Shown here: piece after piece, positions 25,393 through 33,048 of the stretch
How the letters are laid out: the number at the start of each line of letters is the position of its first letter
Position numbering within the stretch: the stretch's first letter is position 1
NCBI GenBank assembly: GCA_018223125.1
Contig: JAAEZA010000011.1
Coordinates: 41,449 to 88,502, forward strand
Length of the DNA stretch: 47,054 nucleotides
Reading direction: 5' to 3'
From: Paracoccaceae bacterium
GTDB taxonomy: Bacteria > Pseudomonadota > Alphaproteobacteria > Rhodobacterales > Rhodobacteraceae
Notes under the pieces: model-generated
Databases searched by the model: none
The model's input: the letters and a program-made list of their open reading frames with translations, nothing else
What the model was told of the DNA's origin: nothing
Translations under genes and position numbers: made by a program

Positions 25393-26403
25393 TTAACCGG
25401 CTTCGCCGGAAAGACGCGCCATAGTTGCATGGTATTCGCTGGCAATCCGGTCCACCAGTTGCGCTGCAGGCTGCACGGCATCAATCGCACCGATCCCCTG
25501 CCCTGCGCCCCAGATTTCCTTCCACGCCTTGGGCTTGGAAGATCCGGACCCGAAGTTCATTGACGAAGCATCGGCTGATGGCAGGTTGTCGGGGTCCATG
25601 CCTGCTGCTTCAATCGACGGACGCAGGTAGTTGCCGGACACGCCGGTAAACAGGCTGGAGGTCACAATATCCGCAGCAGAACCGTTGACGATAGCATCCT
25701 TGTAGCCCTGCACAGCGTTGGCTTCTTCGGTTGCGATAAACGGCGAGCCGATATAACCAAGATCCGCCCCCATCGCCCGCGCAGCCGCGATCGCACTGCC
25801 TGTTGAAATGGAACCGGACAGCAGCAGCGGACCGTCAAACCAGCTGCGAATTTCCTGGATAAGCGCGAAAGGGGATTGCGGACCGGCATGGCCACCCGCA
25901 CCGGCAGCAACCGCGATCAGACCGTCAGCGCCTTTTTCAATGGCCTTTTTGGCGAATTTATTGTTGATGATGTCATGCAGCGTGATGCCCCCGCAGGAAT
26001 GGGCGGCCTCGTTCACTTCGACCCGTGCGCCAAGGGAGGTGATCCAGACCGGAACTTCGTGTCTGACGCAAATTTCGATGTCCCGATCCAGACGACCATT
26101 GGAACGGTGCACGATCTGGTTCACCGCATAAGGCGCGGCAGGTGTGTCAGGGTTGGCCTGATTGTGCCGGTCCAGTTCTTCCTTGATCTGGGTCAGCCAT
26201 GTGTCAAGCAGCGGATGCTCTCCATCTGCTTCACGGGCGTTCAGGGCCGGAAAGGAACCGATAATCCCAGCCTTGCACTGGGCAATCACCAAGGCAGGCA
26301 CGGAGATGATAAACATCGGGGAGGCAACGGCGGGGATGCGCAGCCCCTGCAGGGCTTTTGGCAGGTGGGACTCGGCGTGGGTTGCGTTCCAGGGTCGGGA
26401 CAT
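25393..26403 (-). CDS. Nitronate monooxygenase-like flavoprotein
   Basis: FMN-dependent TIM-barrel protein of 336 residues. The N-terminal IPAVASPMFIISVP, the glycine-rich GAGGHAGPQSPFALI with the conserved His, and the FMN-phosphate segment GSISTGSAIAAARAMGAD place it in the NMO/2-nitropropane dioxygenase family. True nitronate oxidation is only one activity in the family; the actinobacterial relative IpdC works on a CoA-thioester intermediate of steroid rings C/D. Its place in an acyl-CoA operon suggests such a reductase or dehydrogenase role here. Separated from the thiolase gene by an 88-base gap with a strong hairpin. Confidence 0.88.
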   Translation of the reverse strand: MSRPWNATHAESHLPKALQGLRIPAVASPMFIISVPALVIAQCKAGIIGSFPALNAREADGEHPLLDTWLTQIKEELDRHNQANPDTPAAPYAVNQIVHRSNGRLDRDIEICVRHEVPVWITSLGARVEVNEAAHSCGGITLHDIINNKFAKKAIEKGADGLIAVAAGAGGHAGPQSPFALIQEIRSWFDGPLLLSGSISTGSAIAAARAMGADLGYIGSPFIATEEANAVQGYKDAIVNGSAADIVTSSLFTGVSGNYLRPSIEAAGMDPDNLPSADASSMNFGSGSSKPKAWKEIWGAGQGIGAIDAVQPAAQLVDRIASEYHATMARLSGEAG

Positions 26404-26437
26404 GAAGGCGATCCTTAACAGGTTATACAGTTGACCG

Positions 26438-26466
26438 GAAACACGCCGGAACCTCCGGCGTGTTTC
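26438..26466 (-). terminator. Strong stem-loop between thiolase and NMO-like genes
   Basis: GAAACACGCCGGA (26438-26450) and TCCGGCGTGTTTC (26454-26466) form a perfect 13-bp stem with a 3-base loop. On the leftward transcript it is not followed by a U-run, so it is more likely a processing or stability element, or a weak terminator, that divides the long operon into two expression segments. Confidence 0.6.
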
Positions 26467-26491
26467 ATTATTTCTGATGGGTTACGGTGTT

Positions 26492-27688
26492 TTAGAGAAC
26501 TTCGAACAGACCCGCAGCGCCCATACCGCCGCCAACACACATGGTGCAGACAACGTATTTCGCGCCCCGGCGCTTGCCTTCGATCAGCGCATGGCCAACC
26601 ATCCGCGCGCCCGACATACCGTAAGGGTGGCCGATAGAAATCGCGCCGCCGTTGACGTTCAGCAACTCGTCCGGAATACCCAGAACATCGCGGGAATGGA
26701 TCACCTGAACGGCGAAAGCCTCGTTCAGTTCCCACAGGCCGATATCGTCCATCTTCAGACCATGCGCTTTCAGCAGTTTTGGAACCGCATAGATCGGACC
26801 GATGCCCATCTCGTCCGGTGCCAGACCGGCCGCCATCACACCGATATAACGACCAAGCGGTTGCAGACCCTTTTGTTCGGCAAGTTTGGCTTCCATCACA
26901 ACCGCCGCAGACGCGCCATCAGACAGTTGCGAAGCGTTACCCGCAGTGATGAACTTGCCTTCCTTGATCACCAGACCGTCCTTGAACACAGGCTGCAAAC
27001 CGGCCAGCGACTCTTCAGTCGTGCCCGGGCGGTTGCCTTCGTCCTTGTCCAGCGTCACTTCGTGTTCGGTGACTTCCTTCGTTTCCTTGTTCATCACCTT
27101 CATAACAGAGGTAAGCGGCACGATTTCATCGTCGAACTTGCCCGCCTGCTGGGCGGCATGGGTGCGGGCCTGCGATTGTGCAGCATAGGCATCTTGCGCC
27201 TCGCGCGAAACATTGTAGCGGGCTGCAACGGTCTCGGCGGTTTCCAGCATGGACATATACATATCGGGCTGGTGCTCCTTGAACCACGGGTCAGGTGTCA
27301 GGAACATATTGGGGGTTTGCACGGTGGACACAGATTCAACCCCGCCCCCCACAACAACGTCCATACCATCAGTGATGACCTGCTTTGCCGCTGTCGCAAT
27401 CGCCATCATGCCGGAAGCACACTGGCGGTCCAGCGACATACCGGGCGCTGTGATGCCGAGCCCTGCGCGAATGGCCGCCTGACGGGCGATGTTGGTGCTG
27501 GTGGAGCCTTGTTGCAGGGCAGCACCCATCACAACATCATCCACTTCAACGCCTTCGACACCGGCGCGCTGCACTGCGTGTTTGATCGCGTGGCCGGCCA
27601 GTTCCTGACCAAGCGTTGCGTTGAAAGCACCGCGATAGGCTTTGCCGATCGGGGTACGGGCGGTAGATACAATAACTGCGTCACGCAT
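26492..27688 (-). CDS. Acetyl-CoA C-acyltransferase (thiolase)
   Basis: Thiolase of 398 residues that cleaves 3-ketoacyl-CoA with CoA at the end of a beta-oxidation round. The active-site nucleophile is C90 in DRQCASGM, with H354 in GHPYGMSG and C384 in CVGGGMG. The N-terminus [18 protein letters not shown] is typical of degradative FadA/FadI-like members. It follows the SDR gene by 12 bases and completes the set of ACADs, SDR and thiolase in this operon. No separate enoyl-CoA hydratase is in this operon; the one at 5187 or one elsewhere must serve. Confidence 0.95.
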   Translation of the reverse strand: MRDAVIVSTARTPIGKAYRGAFNATLGQELAGHAIKHAVQRAGVEGVEVDDVVMGAALQQGSTSTNIARQAAIRAGLGITAPGMSLDRQCASGMMAIATAAKQVITDGMDVVVGGGVESVSTVQTPNMFLTPDPWFKEHQPDMYMSMLETAETVAARYNVSREAQDAYAAQSQARTHAAQQAGKFDDEIVPLTSVMKVMNKETKEVTEHEVTLDKDEGNRPGTTEESLAGLQPVFKDGLVIKEGKFITAGNASQLSDGASAAVVMEAKLAEQKGLQPLGRYIGVMAAGLAPDEMGIGPIYAVPKLLKAHGLKMDDIGLWELNEAFAVQVIHSRDVLGIPDELLNVNGGAISIGHPYGMSGARMVGHALIEGKRRGAKYVVCTMCVGGGMGAAGLFEVL

Positions 27689-27700
27689 AATGAGAGTTCC

Positions 27701-28624
27701 TTATTTTTCCAGTTTGATGCCTGCCAGATCGGCGGCGTTCTTGGCGTATTTTCCGGTTTGTTCAAAAGCTTGGGTCAGGATTTCCTGATCCGTCGGGTCT
27801 GTGACCTTATCCCATTGGGCGGCCACGTTTTCCGGCGTGATGTCATCACCCCCAAGGGTAATGCCCTTTGTTTCATAGACACGGGTTTGCGCAAAAGAGC
27901 CGCCACCGGCGCCCATGATCACGCGGGAAGGTGCGTCTTCGGACACAAGGTAAAGCACGCCCGGCGTAATGGTTTCGGGGCGCAGCAACTCACCGACTTC
28001 CGGCGTGAAGAGCTCTTCCGTCATACGGGTTGTCGCGGTTGGTGCCAGCGTGTTCACGCGGATATCATCCCGCGCGCCTTCCATGTGCAACACATTCATC
28101 AGACCCATCATCGCTGCCTTGGCCGCGCCATAGTTGGACTGTCCGAAGTTGCCGTAAAGCCCCGAAGAAGACGCGGTCAGAACGATCCGCCCGTAGCCCT
28201 GCTCGCGCATGATCGGCCAGACGGTGTGGGTGACGGTCGCGGTGCCGATCAGATGCACGTCCACAACTTTTTTAAAGTCGTCCAGCGTCATCTTGGCGAA
28301 AGTCTTGTCCCGCAGGATACCGGCGTTGTTGATCAGGATGTCGATACGGCCCCATTTGTCCATGGCCTGTTGCACCATGTCCTTGACCTCGGCCTCGTTC
28401 GAGACATCCGCACCGTGGGCCATGGCTTCGCCGCCAGCGGCGATGATCTCATCCACAACCGCTTGCGCCTCGGCCGAAGACCTCCCCTGCCCGTCCGCTG
28501 CAACCCCGAGATCGTTCACAACGACTTTGGCGCCCCGCGCGGCCAGCCCCAGCGCATGGCTGCGCCCGAGTCCGATGCCTGCTCCTGTTACGATGGCAAC
28601 TTTTCCATCAAAACGGATTGTCAT
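27701..28624 (-). CDS. SDR family dehydrogenase, MFE-2 (17beta-HSD4)-like
   Basis: SDR of 307 residues, longer than classical ones and similar to the (3R)-hydroxyacyl-CoA dehydrogenase domain of peroxisomal multifunctional enzyme 2. Cofactor motif VTGAGIGLGRSHALGLA, then VVVNDLG, active site TASSSGLYGNFGQSNYGAAK, and the C-terminal extension after residue 240 (GGDDITPENVAAQWDKVTD) that MFE-2-type SDRs carry. Probably oxidises a (3R)-hydroxyacyl-CoA. I start at ATG 28624 after AAAAGGAT; the longer frame begins inside the preceding ACAD gene. Confidence 0.9.
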   Translation of the reverse strand: MTIRFDGKVAIVTGAGIGLGRSHALGLAARGAKVVVNDLGVAADGQGRSSAEAQAVVDEIIAAGGEAMAHGADVSNEAEVKDMVQQAMDKWGRIDILINNAGILRDKTFAKMTLDDFKKVVDVHLIGTATVTHTVWPIMREQGYGRIVLTASSSGLYGNFGQSNYGAAKAAMMGLMNVLHMEGARDDIRVNTLAPTATTRMTEELFTPEVGELLRPETITPGVLYLVSEDAPSRVIMGAGGGSFAQTRVYETKGITLGGDDITPENVAAQWDKVTDPTDQEILTQAFEQTGKYAKNAADLAGIKLEK

Positions 28625-28626
28625 AC

Positions 28627-29754
28627 TTAATATCCTTTTATTTTCGCGATCTGTTCGGCGTGATAACCGTAGTCGCCCAACCATTCCTGCGCCACGCGGG
28701 CGCGTTTCATGAAGAAGCCCATGTCAAAGGCATCGGTCATACCGATCCCGCCGTGCATCTGCACCCCTTCCATCACCGCCAGCTTGGCCGTCTGGCAGGC
28801 TTTCGCTTTGGCCAGCGACACCGCCAGCGCGGCGTTATCCGGATCTTCGTCCATCATCCGCCCCGCGTTCGCGATGGTGGATGTGGTCACTTCGATGTCG
28901 GACCACAGGTGCGCCGCACGGTGTTGCAGCGCCTGAAACTGTCCGATCAGCACGCCGAACTGTTTGCGTTCCTGCAAATAGCTGACGGTCATCCCGAATG
29001 CTCCGGAACTCAGGCCGGTCATTTCTGCCGCCAGTGCCGCCTGACCGGCCCGCAGCGCAGGGTTGAGAACGCTCATCGCCTGATCAACGGAGCCAACCAC
29101 GTCTTCGCCTGTGGCTTCCACACCGTCAAAGCTGATCTGCGCACTGTCACGGGCATCAATCATATTCTGCGCGGTGCGGGTGATGCCATCGCGATCTGCC
29201 GGAATGTCAAACAGTGTCAATGCCCCGTCATCGTCGCCTGTGCGGGCCAGAACCAGCAGACGATCAGCCGAACCGCCATCCACCACAAAGGTCTTTTCCC
29301 CGCTGAGTGAGAAACCGTTGCCGACCCGCTCTGCCTGCATCTGCGTGTTGTGGGGGGCGTGTTTTACGCCTTCATCCAGCGCCAGCGCATAGGTCAGATC
29401 ACCGCTTGCGATCTTGCCCAGTGCTTCGGCAGCGCGCGGATTATCTGCCACCTGCCGCAGCGCGGTCGCCGCCATAACAGCCGTGGAAATAAACGGCGAT
29501 GACACCAGCGTCTTGCCCATTTCCTGCGCCAGCAGGTTCGCTGCCGAATGCCCCATATCAATGCCGCCCTGATCTTCCGGCACCAGAACACCGGTCCAGC
29601 CGAGATCGGCCATCTGCTTCCACAACGCGGGGTTATAGGCTTTGCCGGCATCGCGCAATTCGCGGAACTTCCCTACCGGAGAGGCTTCGTCCAAAAAGCC
29701 GCGGGCGCTGTCCACCAGCATTGTTTCATCTTCGGTCAATGTCAGATTTGTCAT
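28627..29754 (-). CDS. Acyl-CoA dehydrogenase, subunit-like, without the canonical Glu
   Basis: Acyl-CoA dehydrogenase fold, 375 residues. FAD/partner contacts are visible as LQERKQFGVLIGQFQALQH and VQMHGGIGMTDAFDMG. At the C-terminal place where family members have Tyr/Ile-Glu-Gly it reads LGDYGYHAEQ (359-368), so the canonical catalytic Glu is absent. Its partner, encoded six bases upstream in the operon, has that Glu. This pattern is known from heteromeric alpha2beta2 ACADs of steroid side-chain degradation (for example ChsE4-ChsE5), in which only one subunit carries the base. Probably works as a heteromer with the product of 29761-30933. Confidence 0.88.
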   Translation of the reverse strand: MTNLTLTEDETMLVDSARGFLDEASPVGKFRELRDAGKAYNPALWKQMADLGWTGVLVPEDQGGIDMGHSAANLLAQEMGKTLVSSPFISTAVMAATALRQVADNPRAAEALGKIASGDLTYALALDEGVKHAPHNTQMQAERVGNGFSLSGEKTFVVDGGSADRLLVLARTGDDDGALTLFDIPADRDGITRTAQNMIDARDSAQISFDGVEATGEDVVGSVDQAMSVLNPALRAGQAALAAEMTGLSSGAFGMTVSYLQERKQFGVLIGQFQALQHRAAHLWSDIEVTTSTIANAGRMMDEDPDNAALAVSLAKAKACQTAKLAVMEGVQMHGGIGMTDAFDMGFFMKRARVAQEWLGDYGYHAEQIAKIKGY

Positions 29755-29760
29755 AGTAAA

Positions 29761-30933
29761 TTACCCCGGAAGTCCCAAAACGCGCTTTGAAATGATGGAA
29801 AGCATCACTTCTGATGTCCCCCCTTCGATGGAATTCGCCTTGGTCCGCAGCCAGTCCGCAGGCAGGCTGCCGGTTGCGCCGTCCCATTGCAATGCTTCGG
29901 AACCGCCCGCCGACATGAACAATTCATGCTTGCGTTTATTCAACTCGGTCCCGGCATATTTCAGCATGGCAGAAGCATCGCCCACACCCTTACCGCCAGC
30001 AGCCTGGTCCTTGTAACGCTCGATCGTCAGCGCCACAGACATTTCTTCGATGTCACAGGCAATTGCCTCGGTGCGCAGGGACGCCTCGGACAGATCATGC
30101 CCTGCATCGGCCAGCACCTTGGCCAGCGAACGCCCGGCGCCACGCCCCGAGCCGCCACCGGAAATCATCTCGCGTTCGTGGGTAAGCAGATATTTCGCCA
30201 CATCCCAGCCGCGGTTTTCCGTGCCAACGATCTGGTCTTTGGGAACCTTCACATCGTCAAAGAATGTTTCACAAAACGGGGAAGCACCGGAGATCAGCTT
30301 GATCGGGCGGGTCGAAACCCCTTCCGACTGCATGTCAAACAACAGGAAGGAAATGCCTTTGTGTTTCGGTGCATCCTTATCGGTGCGGATCAGGGCAAAA
30401 ATCCAGTCCGCCTTATCCGCATAAGAGGTCCAGACCTTCTGGCCGTTTACCAGCCAGTGATCGCCCTTGTCCTCTCCTTTGGATTGAACGCTTGCCAGAT
30501 CGGAACCCGCGCCCGGTTCCGAATAGCCCTGACACCAGCGGATTTCGCCGCGGGTGATGGGCGGAAGGTAATGCAGTTTCTGTTCGTGACTCCCGAAGTG
30601 CAGCAGCGCGGGGCCAAGCATCCAGATACCAAAAGACTGCAGCGGCAGACGCGCGTTGATGCGGTCGAGTTCGGAAAGCCAGACCTTTTCCTGATCACGG
30701 TCAAACCCTGCCCCGCCGTATTCTTGCGGCCATGTCGGGCAGGTCAGGCCGTTTTCGGCACAGACGTCCAACCACTGTTTTTGCGCATCGGACTGGAAGG
30801 TCCAGTTGCGGCCCCCCCAGCAGATCGAATCTGCTGTGGTATCCCCGTCCTGCATCTCGGCAGGGCAGTTTTCTGCCAGCCAGGCGCGTATTTCCGCGCG
30901 GAGTTTCTCTGGATTTGTGGTGTCAAACGGCAC
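29761..30933 (-). CDS. Acyl-CoA dehydrogenase, catalytic subunit of a heteromeric pair
   Basis: Acyl-CoA dehydrogenase of 390 residues. Motifs: WPQEYGGAG near the N-terminus, WCQGYSEPGAGSDLASVQ in the middle domain, VNGQKVWTSYA, and the C-terminal SIEGGTSEVMLSIISKR with Glu370 at the catalytic-base position. Most like the ChsE4/FadE26 type. I start at the GTG at 30933, six bases after GGGAGGAAAG, giving VPFDTTNPEKLRAEIRAW; the longer in-frame ATG would overlap the divergent gene. First gene of the nine-gene operon, reading from the divergent region that shares motifs with 20.9 kb. Confidence 0.9.
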   Translation of the reverse strand: MPFDTTNPEKLRAEIRAWLAENCPAEMQDGDTTADSICWGGRNWTFQSDAQKQWLDVCAENGLTCPTWPQEYGGAGFDRDQEKVWLSELDRINARLPLQSFGIWMLGPALLHFGSHEQKLHYLPPITRGEIRWCQGYSEPGAGSDLASVQSKGEDKGDHWLVNGQKVWTSYADKADWIFALIRTDKDAPKHKGISFLLFDMQSEGVSTRPIKLISGASPFCETFFDDVKVPKDQIVGTENRGWDVAKYLLTHEREMISGGGSGRGAGRSLAKVLADAGHDLSEASLRTEAIACDIEEMSVALTIERYKDQAAGGKGVGDASAMLKYAGTELNKRKHELFMSAGGSEALQWDGATGSLPADWLRTKANSIEGGTSEVMLSIISKRVLGLPG

Positions 30934-30977
30934 GGCTTTCCTCCCAAACGCTGCGTCATGTTCCGCTAGGCAGAATT

Positions 30978-30994
30978 GCATTTCACTTGTTCGT
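30978..30994. promoter_or_regulatory. Motif A copy 2 (shared regulatory sequence)
   Basis: GCATTTCACTTGTTCGT, 15 of 17 identical to 20856-20872. It overlaps an inverted repeat CTTGT (30986-30990)/ACAAG (30997-31001), and its end runs into TTGACA, a possible -35 of the quinone oxidoreductase gene. Confidence 0.55.
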
Positions 30995-31022
30995 TGACAA
31001 GATTGTTCCAGCCCCTGAACCT
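30994..31022 (+). promoter_or_regulatory. Candidate promoter of the quinone oxidoreductase gene
   Basis: TTGACA (30994-30999) is a consensus -35. With a 17-base spacer the -10 would be GAACCT (31017-31022), which is weak. The start codon lies 40 bases further. A weak -10 with regulator sites on both sides would suit an activated or tightly controlled promoter. Confidence 0.35.
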
Positions 31023-31027
31023 GTGCG

Positions 31028-31042
31028 TGATGTAACGTCATT
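31028..31042. promoter_or_regulatory. Imperfect palindrome and motif B copy 2
   Basis: TGATGTAACGTCA (31028-31040) is a 13-base palindrome with one mismatched pair, and TGTAACGTCATT (31031-31042) matches motif B at 20905-20916. It would lie near the transcription start of the rightward gene. The order A then B and the spacing (53 bases here, 49 at the other locus, start to start) are conserved. Confidence 0.55.
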
Positions 31043-31061
31043 TTGATCTGGGAGACACGCA

Positions 31062-32057
31062 ATGCGCGCGATGATGAGTAAAGAAGCCGGTGGTCCGGAG
31101 ACACTGGAACTGACCGAAACAGAAACCCCCAAACCGGGCAAGGGAGAGGTCGTAATCCGTGTACGGGCGGCTGGTGTGAACTTCCCCGATACTTTGATTA
31201 TCAAAGACTTGTACCAGATAAAACCCCAGCGCCCTTTTGCGCCGGGCGGTGAGATTTCCGGCGAGATCGAGAGCCTAGGCGAAGGCGTGGACACTGTCTC
31301 TGTCGGGGATCGCGTGCTGGCTGTGCCCGGATATAACGGGTTTTCCACCCATGTCGTCGCCCATAAATCCACACTGGTGCCGATCCCCGATGACATGCCG
31401 TTTGATCAGGCGGCCTGCTTTATCCTGACCTACGGCACGTCTCATTATGCGCTGAAACAGCGGGCCAATCTGAAGGAAGGCGAGACCCTCCTGATCCTTG
31501 GGGCTGCGGGCGGAGTCGGGGCTGCTGCCATCGAACTTGGCAAGGCTATGGGCGCGCGCGTGATTGCCGCTGTGTCCTCCGAAGAAAAAGCAGCCTTCTG
31601 CAAGGAACTTGGCGCGGATGAAACGCTGATCTACCCCCGCGACATGGACCGCGATGCACAAAAGGCATTTTCCGGCGCGATCAAGGAACTGGCCGGACCA
31701 AAAGGCGTGCAGGTGGTGTATGATGCCGTGGGGGGCAATTATGCCGAACCGGCTGTGCGCTCTCTTGGCTGGGAAGGCCGCTTTCTGGTGGTGGGCTTCC
31801 CTGCCGGCATCCCGAAACTGCCGCTGAACCTGACCTTGCTGAAGAACTGTCAGGTGGTTGGCGTGTTCTGGGGCGCCTTCACGCAAATGGAACCCGATGT
31901 ACATCAGGCCAACCTGAAAGAGCTGTTCGGTATGTGGTCGAAAGGCCAGATCAAACCGCGGATTTCAGCGTCTTTCCCGCTCGAAAAAGCGGCTGACGCA
32001 CTGCGCTTGCTGGCAAACCGCAAGGTGCTGGGGAAGGTCGTCCTGAACGTGGATTAA
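31062..32057 (+). CDS. NADPH:quinone oxidoreductase family protein
   Basis: Zinc-free medium-chain dehydrogenase/reductase of 331 residues. N-terminal GroES-like domain with GVNFPDTLIIKDLYQ, nucleotide-binding motif LILGAAGGVGAAAIELGKA, then VVYDAVGG. No structural-zinc cysteine cluster is seen. QOR-like enzymes reduce quinones or enoyl groups, including enoyl-CoA, with NADPH. The 5' leader ATCTGGGAGACACGCAATG resembles that of the CoA ligase at 20997. Divergent from the nine-gene operon and closed by its own terminator, so probably a member of the same regulon. Confidence 0.92.
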   Translation: MRAMMSKEAGGPETLELTETETPKPGKGEVVIRVRAAGVNFPDTLIIKDLYQIKPQRPFAPGGEISGEIESLGEGVDTVSVGDRVLAVPGYNGFSTHVVAHKSTLVPIPDDMPFDQAACFILTYGTSHYALKQRANLKEGETLLILGAAGGVGAAAIELGKAMGARVIAAVSSEEKAAFCKELGADETLIYPRDMDRDAQKAFSGAIKELAGPKGVQVVYDAVGGNYAEPAVRSLGWEGRFLVVGFPAGIPKLPLNLTLLKNCQVVGVFWGAFTQMEPDVHQANLKELFGMWSKGQIKPRISASFPLEKAADALRLLANRKVLGKVVLNVD

Positions 32058-32079
32058 GACCGCGCACTATCAAAGTGAG

Positions 32080-32110
32080 AAGGGCAAAGCTGCGGCTTTG
32101 CCCTTTTTCT
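32080..32110 (+). terminator. Intrinsic terminator of the quinone oxidoreductase gene
   Basis: AAGGGCAAAGC (32080-32090) and GCTTTGCCCTT (32095-32105) form a perfect 11-bp stem with loop TGCG, followed by TTTCTTTG. It lies 22 bases after the stop codon. Confidence 0.92.
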
Positions 32111-32152
32111 TTGCCTGTAAACAGTGCAACGACAATCGGGCGGCCGCACCGC

Positions 32153-32217
32153 TCACCCTGCATTTTATCACCCTGCATTTTCGACGCGTCTTATATGACG
32201 CTTCATATTTGCAGGGT
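32153..32217. repeat. Tandem 14-base repeat with an inverted partial copy
   Basis: TCACCCTGCATTTT occurs twice in direct order (32153-32166 and 32168-32181), 15 bases apart. TGCAGGGT (32210-32217) is an inverted copy of its core. The element is in the A+T-rich 155-base gap between two convergent genes, where there is no promoter to control, so its role is unclear. Confidence 0.6.
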
Positions 32218-32260
32218 CATCCTTTTTCCTACAAATCAATCAACGCCTTACCAAATCACC

Positions 32261-32920
32261 CTATTCCCCGAGGTGGTTGCAGTCATTGAAACTGCGCACG
32301 AAGAAACGGTCTTTTGTCAGCACCACACGGCTGATGGATCCGTTCGCCGACCCGATCATTGCAAAGGGTTTGCACCCAGTCGCAATCGACATGATCGCAC
32401 CGATGACGCCACCATGCACACAAAAGGCAATCCGCTCTCCGGGGTGATTATCAAGCAGGCGCCACAGCCCCCGCTCTACCCGTTCATGCAGTTCTGCGGT
32501 GGTTTCCGCGCCCGGAATATGCCCCCATTCATGTTCGGCCTTGGCGCGCATGAATTCAGGCGCCCCTTCGGCTGATTTGATCCGGTACAAGCCGCCGTCC
32601 CAGTCCCCCAGACGGATTTCCCGCAGGTCCGGTTCCTCTATCGGCGTCATCCCCAAATGCTCAGCAAGCGGCGCCATGGTCTGATGGGTCCGCTGGAGAG
32701 AAGTCACATAAAGCGCATCAAAGTGTTCGTTCCGCAGGCGTTCGCCCACGGCTTGGGCCTGTGCTTCCCCGCGCGGATGCAGCGGCGGATTTCCGTGACC
32801 GTCTTTCATCGGGAAAGACACACCAGGGCGCGCCGGAATGGTTTCTCCATGGCGGATAAACAGCACATCCACCGCATTTTCGGGCACGACAAACCGGTGT
32901 TGGGGGTATTCTTTCGTCAT
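32261..32920 (-). CDS. Histidine phosphatase family protein
   Basis: Phosphoglycerate mutase-like phosphatase of 219 residues. Catalytic motif LFIRHGETIPARPG near residue 25, then LHPRGEAQAQAVGERL, the Glu-containing LREIRLGDWDG, and the second His in AFCVHGGVIGAIM. All catalytic residues are present, unlike the copy at 24740. The start at 32920 gives MTKEYPQHRF; the longer frame would need a TTG start. Divergent from the dehalogenase gene. Substrate unknown; related proteins act on sugar phosphates, cofactors or phosphoproteins. Confidence 0.88.
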   Translation of the reverse strand: MTKEYPQHRFVVPENAVDVLFIRHGETIPARPGVSFPMKDGHGNPPLHPRGEAQAQAVGERLRNEHFDALYVTSLQRTHQTMAPLAEHLGMTPIEEPDLREIRLGDWDGGLYRIKSAEGAPEFMRAKAEHEWGHIPGAETTAELHERVERGLWRLLDNHPGERIAFCVHGGVIGAIMSIATGCKPFAMIGSANGSISRVVLTKDRFFVRSFNDCNHLGE

Positions 32921-32980
32921 TGGCGTCTTTCTTCTATTCAAGGTATTTCAGGTATGCCGCCACGTCGCAGCGCCCATTGA

Positions 32981-33010
32981 TTGACAGGTTTTGAAACTTG
33001 ACCATAGGCT
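32981..33010 (+). promoter_or_regulatory. Candidate promoter of the haloalkane dehalogenase gene
   Basis: TTGACA (32981-32986) and TAGGCT (33005-33010) with an 18-base spacer, 38 bases before the TTG start. The -35 is perfect and the -10 weak. It lies in the 128-base divergent gap with the histidine phosphatase gene. Confidence 0.4.
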
Positions 33011-33048
33011 TTTCACAAACCGCATCCCCCGTCAAACAGGAGCTTGCC

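Noticed and set aside
25389-25409. Palindrome CCGGTTAACCGG and the adjoining CCGGC-TTC-GCCGG stem
   Set aside because: They span the stop codon and last codons of the NMO-like gene within a tight operon; probably coincidental in G+C-rich DNA, and there is no U-run.
26477-28630. Rightward open frame of 717 codons
   Set aside because: Antisense to the thiolase and SDR genes, whose catalytic motifs are intact. The frame is rich in His, Arg and Gly without any domain; it results from G+C bias at third positions.
30934-31104. Longer start for the acyl-CoA dehydrogenase at 29761-30933
   Set aside because: It would overlap the start of the divergent quinone oxidoreductase and cover the shared regulatory motifs; the GTG at 30933 has a good ribosome site and fits the family N-terminus.
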